A stretch of 64,000 bases of DNA from Gigantopelta aegis. Taxonomy: Eukaryota; Mollusca; Gastropoda; Neomphalida; Peltospiridae. The translations under genes were made by a program, and so were the position numbers. The notes beneath the pieces are model-generated. The model was not told the DNA's origin, ran no database searches, and saw nothing but the letters and a program-made list of their open reading frames with translations. The stretch spans positions 1-64,000 of the forward strand of contig NW_024532999.1 in NCBI RefSeq assembly GCF_016097555.1. Reading direction: 5' to 3'. Below, in pieces: positions 11,316 through 21,349 of the stretch (the stretch's first letter is position 1; every line of letters begins with the position of its first letter).

Positions 11316-12503
11316 GTTGGTCTGTCTCTCCGTCTCTATATATATGTGTGTGTAGTTGTTAAATTGCTATTACCAATGTTGTTAATTATCATTTCAATTT
11401 AATACAAACATTATTATTTATACCATCTCCTTTTTTTCAGTTACTTACTAGATTCCACGAGGTGGAGTATTCGTTTCTCACACCGGAGGACTTGCAAAAG
11501 AAGTGTGAAGAATTTATGAAAGATTTTAAGCCAACGCAACACCAAATTGACAACCTGGAGAAAATGACACGGTCACAAGCAGACAGTACTTTATGGCATC
11601 GACACAGAGAGGGAAGAATAACGGCCACAGTTGCCCATGATATTAAGACAAGACGAGAGACAACACCAACAGAAGGGCTACTCAACCGAATCATGAAGTA
11701 TAATGAAACTGACATTTCAAAGATGGATGCAGTCAGTTTTGGCCTGAGTAATGAACCAAAAGCGAAAATGCTGTACTGTGAAATTATGAAAAGGAATCAT
11801 AACCAGTTTGAATTAAAGGACAGTGGTCTGGTCATCGATGCCACATGCCCCATATTTGCTGCATCCCCAGATGGAGTTAGGACCTGATTTTGCCATGGCA
11901 TAGGCCTACTGGAAGTAAAGTGCTCCTACAAGCACAAGGACATAGAAATCGGTAAAATATCCGAAATAGACAGAGATTTTTATCTTGATTCTAACCTCAA
12001 CCTGAAGTTGAATCACAGGTATTATACACAAGTACAATTCCAGATGTATGTGACAAAATTATTTTTCTGTGATTTCGTAGTGTACACTACAAAAGGCATT
12101 GCGGTTAAAACTGTAAACTATTACCCAGACTTTGTGAAATCTTTAATTGAAAAATGTAGTCACTTTGCATTTCACACTGTTGTGCCAGAAATATTATGCC
12201 ACAAGCTACAAGAAAAAGAGAATATTGCTATTTGTACATGTAAGAGGCCACGATTTGGGAAAGTGCAGAAGTGTGCAAAATTAAATACTTCCATTTCAGT
12301 TGTGTTGGTCTCGACAGAAAACCAAGGGGGTCATGGATGTGTGAGGCATGTTCTAAATGTTGAACATATCATATGGACATACCCACAGAATTATGGGACT
12401 TCTATTATCATTATAACTATATTTTATTGCAATCAGATGTAAATAAAACTGAATTAATTACTTTGTAAATAGCAAATATCATGATTGTTCAAATGTTAAT
12501 TGC

Positions 12504-13502
12504 TTAGTTTACAAGCTTCGGCATCAGGTTTGTCAGTGCACCACAGATTGTTAAGATATCATCAGCATGTTTTGACAATGATATTGGCATAGTGTGTTCT
12601 ACAATTTGATAATTTTTTTATCCTTTCTATTGCCCTTTCAACATGGATTCTGGCTCTAGATAAACGCCTGGAACATTTGATTTCTCGCTGAGAAAGCTGT
12701 TTCTTGCCTCTTGTGAAAGGTGGAATTGCCAGAGATGCACCATGTACTGCAAGTTCTTCCTCAATAAGGAAACCTCTATCTGCCAGGACTAAGTCTTCAT
12801 ATTCCAGTTTGTTATAAAACCCAGATTTTTCAGTAATTTCTTTGTCGCTAACTCTCCCACCCCAGCATTCAGACAAGAAACTAACAGAACCATATGGTGT
12901 AATACCAATTAAATACTTAAGGGTATTATGGTGTTTATAGTTACTCCATGTTTTGGCCCTAGCATCTAGATTTGATGGTCTCTGAAGAAATATTTCTGCG
13001 CAATCAATGACAACTCTGCACTTCTTATAGTTTCTTTTGAAGGCTTTAGGCAAGTTTTTCAGTATTGTATTTTTATCTGGCCACTGTATAAGAAATTTAA
13101 GTTTCTTGGCAAAAATTGGTAAACACTGACCTAAAATCTTTGATACTTGTGTTGGGCATATGTTGAACCACAATGCTAAGTTTCGGTTTGTCAAGTTCAA
13201 CCTCAGTTTCATTAATACCAACAGCAGCTGGTCACCAGGACTTACATTTCCTATTCTCTTAATACATAAACTTACAAGAGATAAAACCCACAAGAACACT
13301 GCCACTGAGCACAGGCCAGTTAAAGCTGATATTTTGGCATTATCCAAGTTACTAAACGTAAACTTCTTTTGAATTTCATCTTTAAGTTCTCTGTTGTGGT
13401 CTAGTACTCGCTGATACTCTGTTTGTAACTGAGAATATATCATTTGTAGTTCTAAAAACTCACCTTGCAGTGGACTTGGTTCCTCAGGAATTGGGTCAGT
13501 AC
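12504..13502 (-). pseudogene. ISL2EU-type DDE transposase, main exon
   Basis: An acceptor (CTCAATAG, at 13510-13503) precedes the exon, whose start reads TDPIPEEPSPLQG and is in frame with the long ORF from 13443. There follow a coiled-coil-like stretch (YQRVLDHNRELKDEIQ), a hydrophobic LTGL..AVFL segment, a helix-turn-helix region (LMKLRLNLTNRNLALWFNI) and the DDE_4-type catalytic core: D147 in VVIDCAE, D222 in LADRGF and E269 in HVERAIERIKKL, numbered from the Met at 13443. The ORF runs into a stop at 12562, but another frame carries the expected family C-terminus (HADDILTICGALTNLMPKLV, stop 12504-12506), so one frameshift near 12605 is the only break seen in this exon. All three catalytic residues are intact, so decay looks recent. 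It belongs with the THAP exon at 14195-14429. Confidence 0.8.
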
Positions 13503-13733
13503 CTATTGAGTAAAAAAAATTGCTGTGAGTATTAATGCAAAATTAATAGCAACAGTTGAAATAACTTGGATGTTGTAATGTAATATTAGTATATATTTAT
13601 GTTGGTTTTGTGTTTATAAATATAGGCTACAGCTGTCATTATATTTGTATCAAAAATTTGTATTCCATAATAATATATTTTATTTTCCTATTTATACATA
13701 TCTGACACACATAATATAGCACATTATTAAAAG

Positions 13734-13773
<40 letters not shown>

Positions 13774-13822
13774 CAGTATAGAGCACTCTAGCGGCACACC
13801 GATAACAAGCTTCATTTCAATT

Positions 13823-13893
<71 letters not shown>

Positions 13894-14194
13894 CCAAAAT
13901 ACATTTTTAGATAACATCCTGTACAAAAGAAGTATAAACAGCAAACATTTGAGGAAAGTAATTGTTCTATAAAAGTTACTTTGTTTTTGTACAGTCATGC
14001 CATGTTGATTATATTGTTGTATTTTTTCAAAATGCTGGGAGAGACCTTAGCATATTGGCTGATCCCAAAACCATTCATTTTATGATAATGAAATATATTT
14101 GAAAAAAAGAAAGTGATTTGTTTGTTTTTACTGAAATAAAAAGAAAGCTTGCTAGCCAAGTTTAAAATAATTTTAAGTATGAAATACATGTCAC
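13503..14194 (-). other. Intron of the transposase gene with TA microsatellites
   Basis: AT-rich spacer between two minus-strand exons. It holds TA runs at 13737-13772 and 13826-13889. A minus-strand frame at 13995-14240 is the read-through of the upstream exon into the intron. Confidence 0.6.
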
Positions 14195-14429
14195 CTGTAT
14201 TTGTAAATGTTGTTGTACATATGTTATGGGTTAGGTCCATAAGAATGTTAGCAACATCATTTCTATTCTGTTCCTGTTGTATTTCCTCATCTAAGAGTTT
14301 GTAACACCTCTCTACGTTGTTTTACTCTGTGGCATCTGCTAACTTTATTAGGTGTGCTCTCTCGAACCGGCGAAAAGATGAAAATGCTTGGCACATAATC
14401 CGGATGATCATCATCATCTACAGGTCTTC
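14195..14429 (-). pseudogene. Transposase THAP exon (C-terminal part of THAP and linker)
   Basis: On the minus strand an acceptor (TTTACAG) is followed by GRPVDDDDHPDYVPSIFIFS, the usual end of a THAP domain in transposases (HPDYVPS.F), then ESTPNKVSRCHRVKQ. After a frameshift near 14320 it continues VERCYKLLDEEIQQEQNRND to a donor (AATACAG/GTGACA) at 14195. The exon carrying the N-terminal zinc-binding half was not found; the fold-back element at 14515-15757 lies where it would be expected, so it may be displaced or lost. It supplies the DNA-binding module of the transposase encoded at 12504-13502. Confidence 0.65.
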
Positions 14430-14514
14430 CTGTAAACAATAATGAACTTTAGTATTGTACAGTAATTATTAAATTGGTATGTCAGTTTTATAATTGTTTG
14501 TAGGGAAGGTAAGC

Positions 14515-14881
14515 AGTCAAAACGGCCCCATGATGAAACGGCCCTGAACATGTAAGTCAAAACGGCCAAAGAAAAAAGTCAAAACGGCCAAAGACAAAAG
14601 TTAAAACGGCCAAAGAAAATGGTCAAAACGGCCAAAAGAAAAAGTCAAAACGGCCAAAAGAAATGGTCAGAACGGCCAATAGGTACTATCACGTTAAATT
14701 AATTCCCATTAGTAATAATTAGTAATCAATATAGCCTATATCACAGGCAGTTCAAAAATATATATATAAAAACAACCAAAACAACGGAATCACTGGTAAC
14801 AATTTATTAGCCTACACAACGCAATATACTATTGTAATTAAGAACACTGAATTCAATCACAGAAGGGGGGGGGGGGGGGGT

Positions 14882-14929
<48 letters not shown>

Positions 14930-15757
14930 GAGGGTTAGTGGACCATCTAGGGTTTTCCGGGTGAGTGCGTATCGTCTGAACGAGTTCCTAGTAGCGCTGC
15001 TCACCCGGGGGCCACAACGGCCCTGTCCCCCAGTATACTAATATAATTAAGACTACCAATTGACCGTGTATTTGAAAAGACCGCCCCGCCCCCCCCCCCC
15101 CCCCCCCCGGACGAGTGAATATCGCCGGGCGAGTTCCAAGTGGCGTGCCCGCCCCACCAGTTATTTTAATAAATAAAAGAAAAAACGGGGTAGTGGACCG
15201 TATAGACCCTCCGAGAGTGCATACAATAATAAAAAATAATATACACACAACAGCTCATTATACGTTCATTTTTTTTACATACGAGTTTTCCGTTCATACG
15301 AGTTATTTTCCATACGAGTTCACCGCATCCCCTCGGAAATGTGTTTGGAATGGTTATAATAATAACTATTCATGTTTCTCCAAAACTTACCTGTACTTAA
15401 AATCTACATATTAACACAGATGTACTAGTACACTAACCACATATGTAGATTTTAAACTCTTTGTTTATTCAAACATAAATAAGACGCAGATAATATCCGT
15501 GTAGTGAGACCGTACTATAAAAACTGTCTTTGCACAGTTATCTTTCTTGACACTTGTGTAGATGAAATACATTTTTAAAGTATTATATCTAAGGCCGTCT
15601 TGACTTTTTTCAAGGGCCGTTATGAGTTTTTCACTTTGGCCGTTTTGACTTTTTCACTTAGGCCGTTTTAACTTTTTCACTTAGGCCGTTTTGACTTTTT
15701 TAGGGCCGTTTTGACCAATTATTGTTAAGGCCGTTTAGTACTGGGGCCGTTATGACT
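14515..15757. mobile_element. Fold-back element with GTCAAAACGGCC arm arrays
   Basis: The left arm (14515-14680) holds about seven tandem, imperfect copies of GTCAAAACGGCC plus an A-rich spacer. The right arm (15592-15757) holds the inverse (GGCCGTTTTGACTTTTTCAC) about as many times. The outermost bases match as imperfect inverted repeats (AGTCAAAACGGCCCCA against the inverse of TGGGGCCGTTATGACT). The 0.9-kb centre has poly-G, poly-C and two similar GTGGACC..TAG patches (14939 and 15192) but no credible gene. Size and design suggest a non-autonomous DNA element; class unknown. Confidence 0.7.
14865..14928. repeat. 64-bp poly-G tract
   Basis: A run of G interrupted by one T at 14881. A facing C run occurs at 15089-15108 in the same element. 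Strong G-quadruplex potential; length in the real genome may be poorly fixed. Confidence 0.9.
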
Positions 15758-16530
15758 ACGATCCGGAGGGAATCTCGTATTGCACTGCACTAACAAAATC
15801 TCCTTTATTACTTGACGACTCCATCAGCTTGCCCTACCCACAGATATTTTATATAATTTATCTTGTGAGCCATTTCAAAATACATTTTAGGCAAAAGTAC
15901 CGTATTCCCCCCCCCCCCCCCCCCCCTATTTTAAAGAAATATTTCTTGGAATTAGTTTAAGGTTAGGGTTAGGGTTAGCGATAGTTATATACAATATATT
16001 TTAAAACAATTTGTTCTGTAAAACCAACATGAAGTTTATATTTCGTAATCCAGTATCGCTATGTTTTGCCTTTGAAAAATTAGACATTTTGACTATTCTG
16101 AAATACGGTACTCTTTCCCTTTTGTCAACACGCGTCACGTGACCATGACGTAGCTGGTCAACCCTCGTATACACGTCACAAAAAGCGGGATCATGAATAT
16201 TCAGTTGGCCTCTATGCCTATGGTTTACCGCGTCTCTAAACAGGAGAGAAACGGTTACAGATAAGGTAGGAATGTTAATTTTTTTAGCAATTAATTATTA
16301 TTACTAATTATTAACATCTAATTAGTATATTCTCAATTTCTTTACATATAATATTCAATTTAATTTCATTAAATAGCGGGCCCGAGGCATGACGGCAATC
16401 CCAAAGCGCATACCCTAATGGACTACGGTGCATTTAATAGGGGGAGTCCCGGGGACACAACAATTAAATATTGCTCCCCGTGCCCCATCGGAACTTACCG
16501 AATGCAACCCTGGGACCCGTCACCAACCGT
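15758..16530. other. Intergenic; GC-richer patch with promoter-like motifs
   Basis: Contains a 20-base C run (15907-15926) and a short telomere-like stretch, GGTTAGGGTTAGGGTTAG (15961-15978). At 16130-16270 composition rises and CACGTGAC, TGACGTAG and ACACGTCAC boxes occur, followed by a possible donor (CAGATAAG/GTAGGA at about 16267). That would fit a host promoter with a first noncoding exon, but no coding sequence confirms it. A GC-rich block at 16376-16530 is unassigned. Confidence 0.3.
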
Positions 16531-17461
16531 GTCCGGTGTATCGGCGCGTCCGGTGATTCGGCGCACTTGGTATTTTGCTTGAGTATGCTTAGGAAGTTGT
16601 TATGTTGTCGGAGTTTTTAACGAATTAAAGTTTAATTCCTTTTTCAATGGTTAATCAAGTATCAACATATTTTTTGTTAAGGGTGCAATTAATTTTTTTT
16701 TAGAATTATCAGTAATTATATAATAATTTCAAAATAAATCATTCATCTGTTTTCGTGTAAACTTATAAACGCGAAGTAGGTCATCCTTATTGATATTAAG
16801 AATGTTAAAACCAGTCTAAAAACACCTTTCCCGCATTTTAAAAATTATAGTAAACAGTATAAATGTAATTATTTTTGTTCGGTTATATTTTTTTATTTAA
16901 AACGAAAAAGAAAACACAGGCAAATGCAAACAAAACGAAAATTTTACACCTTAATTTACAGTCATTCCAGTTCACAATTGTCACATTGTTATAAAAAATA
17001 AAAGCAAAATAAGATCCACGTGTGTGCACAATCTACCCGAGAAAAATAAAATCCATGTAGGCATCTTAGCCATGCATGACAATGAACATGTATGCATCTG
17101 CAGTACTGTGCCACTCAAGAAAACGATTCCGAAACTGATCATGAGATGGGTCATATGTGATCGTTCATTTTCATAGTAATATTTTTAACAAGACAAAACA
17201 AAAAAGTACTAAAATAATTCTGGAACTATAGTGTAGCGTTTATGGGCCGAATCACCGGACATGCAAATCGTTTTGGATACAAGGGGGTGCCTATATTTAT
17301 GCACCATTTTAAAATGTTTATTTACTACAGACATAAAACAGTTTGTAGTGTATTTCAGATTATGCACTTCTTCATTGGTGAGAGACGCATTTTATTAAAT
17401 ATTTCACAATGTTCACATAGAAAATGGTACTTGAAAGCTTAGGTGCGCCGATACACCGGAC
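16531..17461. mobile_element. 931-bp non-autonomous element with double terminal inverted repeats
   Basis: Outer TIR GTCCGGTGTATCGGCGC (16531-16547) is exactly inverted at 17445-17461. A second, similar box GTCCGGTGATTCGGC follows directly (16548-16562) and is inverted as GCCGAATCACCGGAC at 17244-17258. The interior is AT-rich and noncoding. A target duplication was not seen. Class unknown. Confidence 0.75.
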
Positions 17462-17802
17462 AGCACTGTATATATATTTATCCTGCAACCAGTGTTCCTA
17501 CTGGCCTGTTATGATGACCTGTTAAAGCAAAGTCATAACAGTGTACTAGCATGTTATGACTTTTGACGTCACGTACAAAGGGAACTACTTTTCTGAGGAA
17601 TGTTGACCTCTGAACCCATATATGCCATACCATAACAAATGTAACGTGGTTTTTAATAATAAAATTTAAAAAAACAACAACGTTGAAAACATTGGAAATA
17701 AATAATTTATTTAGTTTACGAATTACTTTGTTTAGTGTATATTAATTTATTTATAGCTGCATGTAAGTGAACCACGGTCATGTGACGTGTACGGGTCATT
17801 GC
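17462..17802. other. No gene seen
   Basis: Short AT-rich interval with an imperfect GTTATGA/TCATAAC hairpin near 17507-17560. Nothing else recognised. Confidence 0.4.
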
Positions 17803-19947
17803 AGGTTGGACTATACCAATTCAAATCCCATAGGCGACCATGTTAACGTTTGTGTTTAAAAACACTATATGCAATATATCAACCAAACTATGACCCATAA
17901 ATATCAGTACTACAACCCCTACCTCAAAGTATTAACTACAGAAAATGGTACCTTTCATGGCTCATTTTCGGTATAACCAGATGTTTTTACAACACCCCTA
18001 GTTTCGCCAAAAAATTTAGTACTTTTTTTTTTACATGTACCCCATACATGTTCCAAGCACAAGGCTACTTGACACAGTGGTACTAGATGAATTAAAATTG
18101 TATACATTTTTAGCCCAGATGAAACTAATTTTTTTTTACAACCAACACACTCACATTTATAACCAATCACAGGACTTGTGGTGTTAACTTCTCTATCAAA
18201 AGTTCGGTGCACCTCGAACTTCGACCCAGCCGGAAATTAATTGGTATAGTGCTACCTATACTGATAACATACATGTTTCAAAAGGTGGCGAATCATGTGT
18301 TTTTATAACAACCAGGATCTGGTGTCTTCTAACATAAACTGACAACTTCACTGAAACTGTTGTTTCTACAGTGCAACCTAATATAATGTACACCTCACAA
18401 GGCACATGTATTTTGGACAGTTTTGTACAAATGCAATATGTCATATTTGAAAATTTAAAAAAAAAATACTCCTGAAGATATTTACTGTCAGATGTGTGTG
18501 TGTGCTCAGCTATATGTGTAGAGACAACATGGATATTCAGAGTACCTCAACTCCTTAAACCTATTCCATTGAAACACATATACTTGACTGACCCCTAGAT
18601 TATGAAGACCTTAATAGGCACATCAAAGAAATATCAGTATTAAAAAAATGCAATGTCTGAGGAAGGAAAGATCAACATGACTGCACCTGTATGAAGTAAT
18701 GACTTCATGTCCTGCACATCACTGTTGGAGGGAAATCCTGTATGCTGAGTGTGGCTGTCTTCAAGTTACCATGTGCGGGAATTTCAAATCCATCAGCTAT
18801 GCAGATTTTAAAAATGGACCATCAAAACCATTGGCAGCCACCAATATTCCTGACTATATTTTATGTATACCCTACTGTAATTGGAGGTTTTAAATATTTG
18901 TAATATTTGGAATTATCATGCAGCTTTCACATATTTATTTTTTATTCATTACTAAAAAAAATATGTTTTTAAATGACATAATTACCCGAACATCTATTTT
19001 ATTGCATTTTTTTCTAATCCAGATCAATACAATATGTATATTGGATGTATTCCTACAATCTGTAATCCAGCATATTATTTAGCTATTAACATTGGATAAT
19101 ACAGCTTTAACAATAGAATAAATTATCAACTTATACCAAGGTAGATAATCAAATCTGGAAAAATTGGTTCTAAATCTAGTATATTATTTTTTTAAAAGAT
19201 TTGATCTGGAGACCTAAAGATATGTTTAACAAGCTTATTGTTATGTATAAATGAGAACAGAAGGCATAATAGTGACCAAAAATTTAATTATGGCTTTGGT
19301 AAAGTTTTTCTTCAAATTAATTTTTTTGTGTGCATAAAACTACAAATTTGTCTAAAATATGACTTAGCACCCTATAAGTATGTCAAAAGGACAATAAAAA
19401 TCAAGGTCTTTAAAAAGTTAAGCTTTCAGAAGTACATACATGAAACATTAACTATGTTTATGGAAATTAAAGACATTAACCCAATATTGGCACATGTTAT
19501 TTTAAATATAAAAATAAATTGCTATTAAAATCCAAGTTCAGATTGCCTAGATATATTACCATATTTAAGAGTAGTTGTATATGGCAAGTCAAACACCATG
19601 TAAATAAAAATATTCAAATCTTTATAGTATGAATTATAGGCCAAAACCAACTTTTCCTCAGTGCTAATTTTTATTCAAACTCCATTCAGAGCCATTTACA
19701 GTAATTATTGTCATGGTCAAGGTCATTGTGAACTTACATGGCCGAGTGACGGCTAATTAATCAAATAGTATAGTTTAATTTAATTAAATGACACAAATCA
19801 TAATCTTTTTTATTATGCACTGAATATGTGCTATAGGTTGGACTATACCAATTCAAATCCCATAGGCGACCATGTTAACGTTTGTGTTTAAAAACACTAT
19901 ATGCAATATATCAACCAAACTATGACCCATAAATATCAGTACTACAA
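17803..19947 (+). repeat. 2-kb repeat unit with identical 113-bp direct ends
   Basis: The first 113 bases (17803-17915) recur exactly at 19835-19947, both starting AGGTTGGACTATACCAATTC and ending CAGTACTACAA, giving a period of 2032 bp. The interior is matched, in inverse orientation, by 37896-41058. No consistent protein is encoded; short frames are not shared between copies in a way that suggests selection. The direct ends would fit a little more than one unit of a tandem array. Treating them as short LTRs is not supported because no TG..CA ends or flanking target duplication are present. Confidence 0.8.
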
Positions 19948-20095
19948 TCTTTGATTCGTATGCGTATGCGCATGCTCAGCTACAGGAGGACGTGGTTCGA
20001 TGGTGTCTGATCAAATTTGGATTTCTGTACGTTTCTTTTTTGGACTTTTGCTTTTGAGATATGATTTTATGTGATAATGACAGCTGTAGTTACCA

Positions 20096-20345
20096 ATGAA
20101 TACTTGTGCTAAACCACCAAAAAAGAAGAAAAGGGCGAGATCTAATAAAGGAGGTCAAGCGGACATCACAGATTCCACAGCTTCTAATATGGCGGACTTA
20201 CCCGTATCGAGCACGCCATCTACATGTACAAGTTTCGTCCCGATGTCCCAGCCTTCGTCATAGCAAAACCTACCTTTTTTTAATGCAAATTCTCAGCAGT
20301 ATTCATCACAGATTGTTCAACATGGGTTTTCAGCTCCGGTGAGTG

Positions 20346-20376
<31 letters not shown>

Positions 20377-21118
20377 TTTATTTTCTCAACCAGTGTCATA
20401 CGTAAACACGCCGCCCTGGGTAAGTGACTTGCTAGTGAAAATAGAAGATATTTCGAAACGTTTAGTGAAACTGGATATTATTGAAAACGCTATCAGTGCT
20501 GTTAAAAATGAGGTCAGGGATTTGGGTGCTAGGGTGACTGAAGTAGAGAAAAGTCAGCAGTTTCTTAATTCGTTGTGGGAGGAAAGCCGTACAGCGCACG
20601 AAAAGCACATTCAGGCAATTGACACCGAACTAGCCCGGTTTCAGAAAACACTGGATGGAGTGATGAAAGACAAAGACAGGTTAACAGAGGAAATTGTCGA
20701 TTTGCAAAGCCGCTCAATGCGTGACAATCTACTTTTTTTCAACATTAAAGAGGGTGAAAATGAAAACCGTTATGAACTGATCGAGAAAGTTTGTGCAGAC
20801 AAGTTGGAAATATCAGACACGTTACTGATAGACAGAGCGCATATGATTGGTAAAATAAGCCCTGGTAGGGATCGACCAATTGTGGTGAAATTTAGCAGTT
20901 TTCGACAGAAGGAGCAAGTAAGGAAAAGTAGCTTCAAGCTGAAGAACACAAACTTTGGTATTGGTGAACAATTCCCTAAAGCAGTTCAAGAAAAGAGAAA
21001 GTTGCTGATGCCTGCATTCAAGAAAGCGAGAGAAGAAAATAGGAGTACCGCAGTTGTGAGAGACAAACTGTACATTGATGGGAAACTCTACACTTGTGAG
21101 AGGCAAACTGTACATTGA
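20096..21118 (+). pseudogene. LINE ORF1 (nucleic-acid-binding protein)
   Basis: ATG at 20096 begins MNTCAKPPKKKKRARSNKGG. A single in-frame TAG (20261-20263) interrupts it, and the frame then stays open for about 285 codons. It has a Gln run (20348-20373), a predicted coiled coil (VKIEDISKRLVKLDIIENAI..VEKSQQFLNSLWEE), and an RRM-like/C-terminal region of the L1 ORF1p (transposase_22-like) type: MRDNLLFFNIKEGENENRYE, IDRAHMIGK, RPIVVKFSSFRQKEQV, FPKAVQEKRKLL. The tail KLYIDGKLYT lies in a 40-bp repeat that is amplified downstream. The product coats the LINE RNA in known families. Apart from the early stop it looks well preserved. Confidence 0.8.
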
Positions 21119-21332
21119 TGGGAAACTCTACACTTGTGAGAGGCAAACTGTACATTGATGGGTAACTACACTTGTGAGAGACAAACTGTACATTGATGGG
21201 AAACTCTACACTTGTGAGAGGCAAACTGTACATTGATGGGAAACTCTACACTTGTGAGAGACAAACTGTACATTGATGGGAAGCTCTACACTTGTGAGAG
21301 ACAAACTGTACATTGATGGGAAGCTCTACACT
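21061..21332 (+). repeat. 40-bp minisatellite grown from the ORF1 3' end
   Basis: Seven copies of the motif ACTGTACATTGATGGGAA, with start points of TACATTGATGGG at 21071, 21111, 21151, 21189, 21229, 21269 and 21309. The unit is 40 bp (one 38), so each copy shifts frame, and ORF1 ends within the array at 21118. Units differ by GAGAGG/GAGAGA and by one shortened copy. Confidence 0.95.
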
Positions 21333-21349
21333 GGTATGTTGCCGACAAA

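Larger units (their letters stand above)
10463..12363 (+). pseudogene. YqaJ-like exonuclease with C-terminal PHD finger, two exons, decayed
   Basis: Exon A (10463-10672) follows an AG acceptor and ends CCACAA/GTAAGT; it is basic, then acidic (KRKRTT..; SDTDTASEDEE). Exon B begins after TTTTTTTCAG at 11441 in the same phase. Its first part matches the YqaJ/lambda-exonuclease-like nuclease fold of transposon and viral recombinases: SQADSTLWHRHREGRITATV, FGLSNEPKAKMLY, then AASPDG (metal-binding Asp) and LLEVKC (Glu-x-Lys). One in-frame TGA (11885-11887) lies between the last two motifs, and reading stays open beyond it. Near 12290 a frameshift separates [14 protein letters not shown] from [20 protein letters not shown], which together have the cysteine/histidine order of a PHD finger; that frame stops at 12361-12363. 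The 5' exon(s) before 10463 were not found. Its role is presumably end processing during transposition. Confidence 0.75.
10167..14429. mobile_element. ISL2EU (IS4EU)-type DNA transposon, decayed, ends not resolved
   Basis: The coding content defines it: a spliced YqaJ-exonuclease gene on the plus strand converges on a THAP/DDE transposase gene on the minus strand, their stop codons only about 140 bp apart (12363 and 12504). ISL2EU elements are known to encode exactly this pair. A third small frame (10167-10358) diverges from the YqaJ gene. A SINE, a MITE and TA repeats have since inserted in introns. Terminal inverted repeats were not found by eye, so the given span covers only the coding parts. 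Confidence 0.7.

Noticed and set aside
15961-15978. Telomere end or large interstitial telomere
   Set aside because: Only three TTAGGG-like repeats; too short to mean more than chance or repair scar.
17803-19947. Short LTR retrotransposon (113-bp LTRs)
   Set aside because: No TG..CA ends, no target duplication, no retroelement coding sequence, and other copies are tandem.
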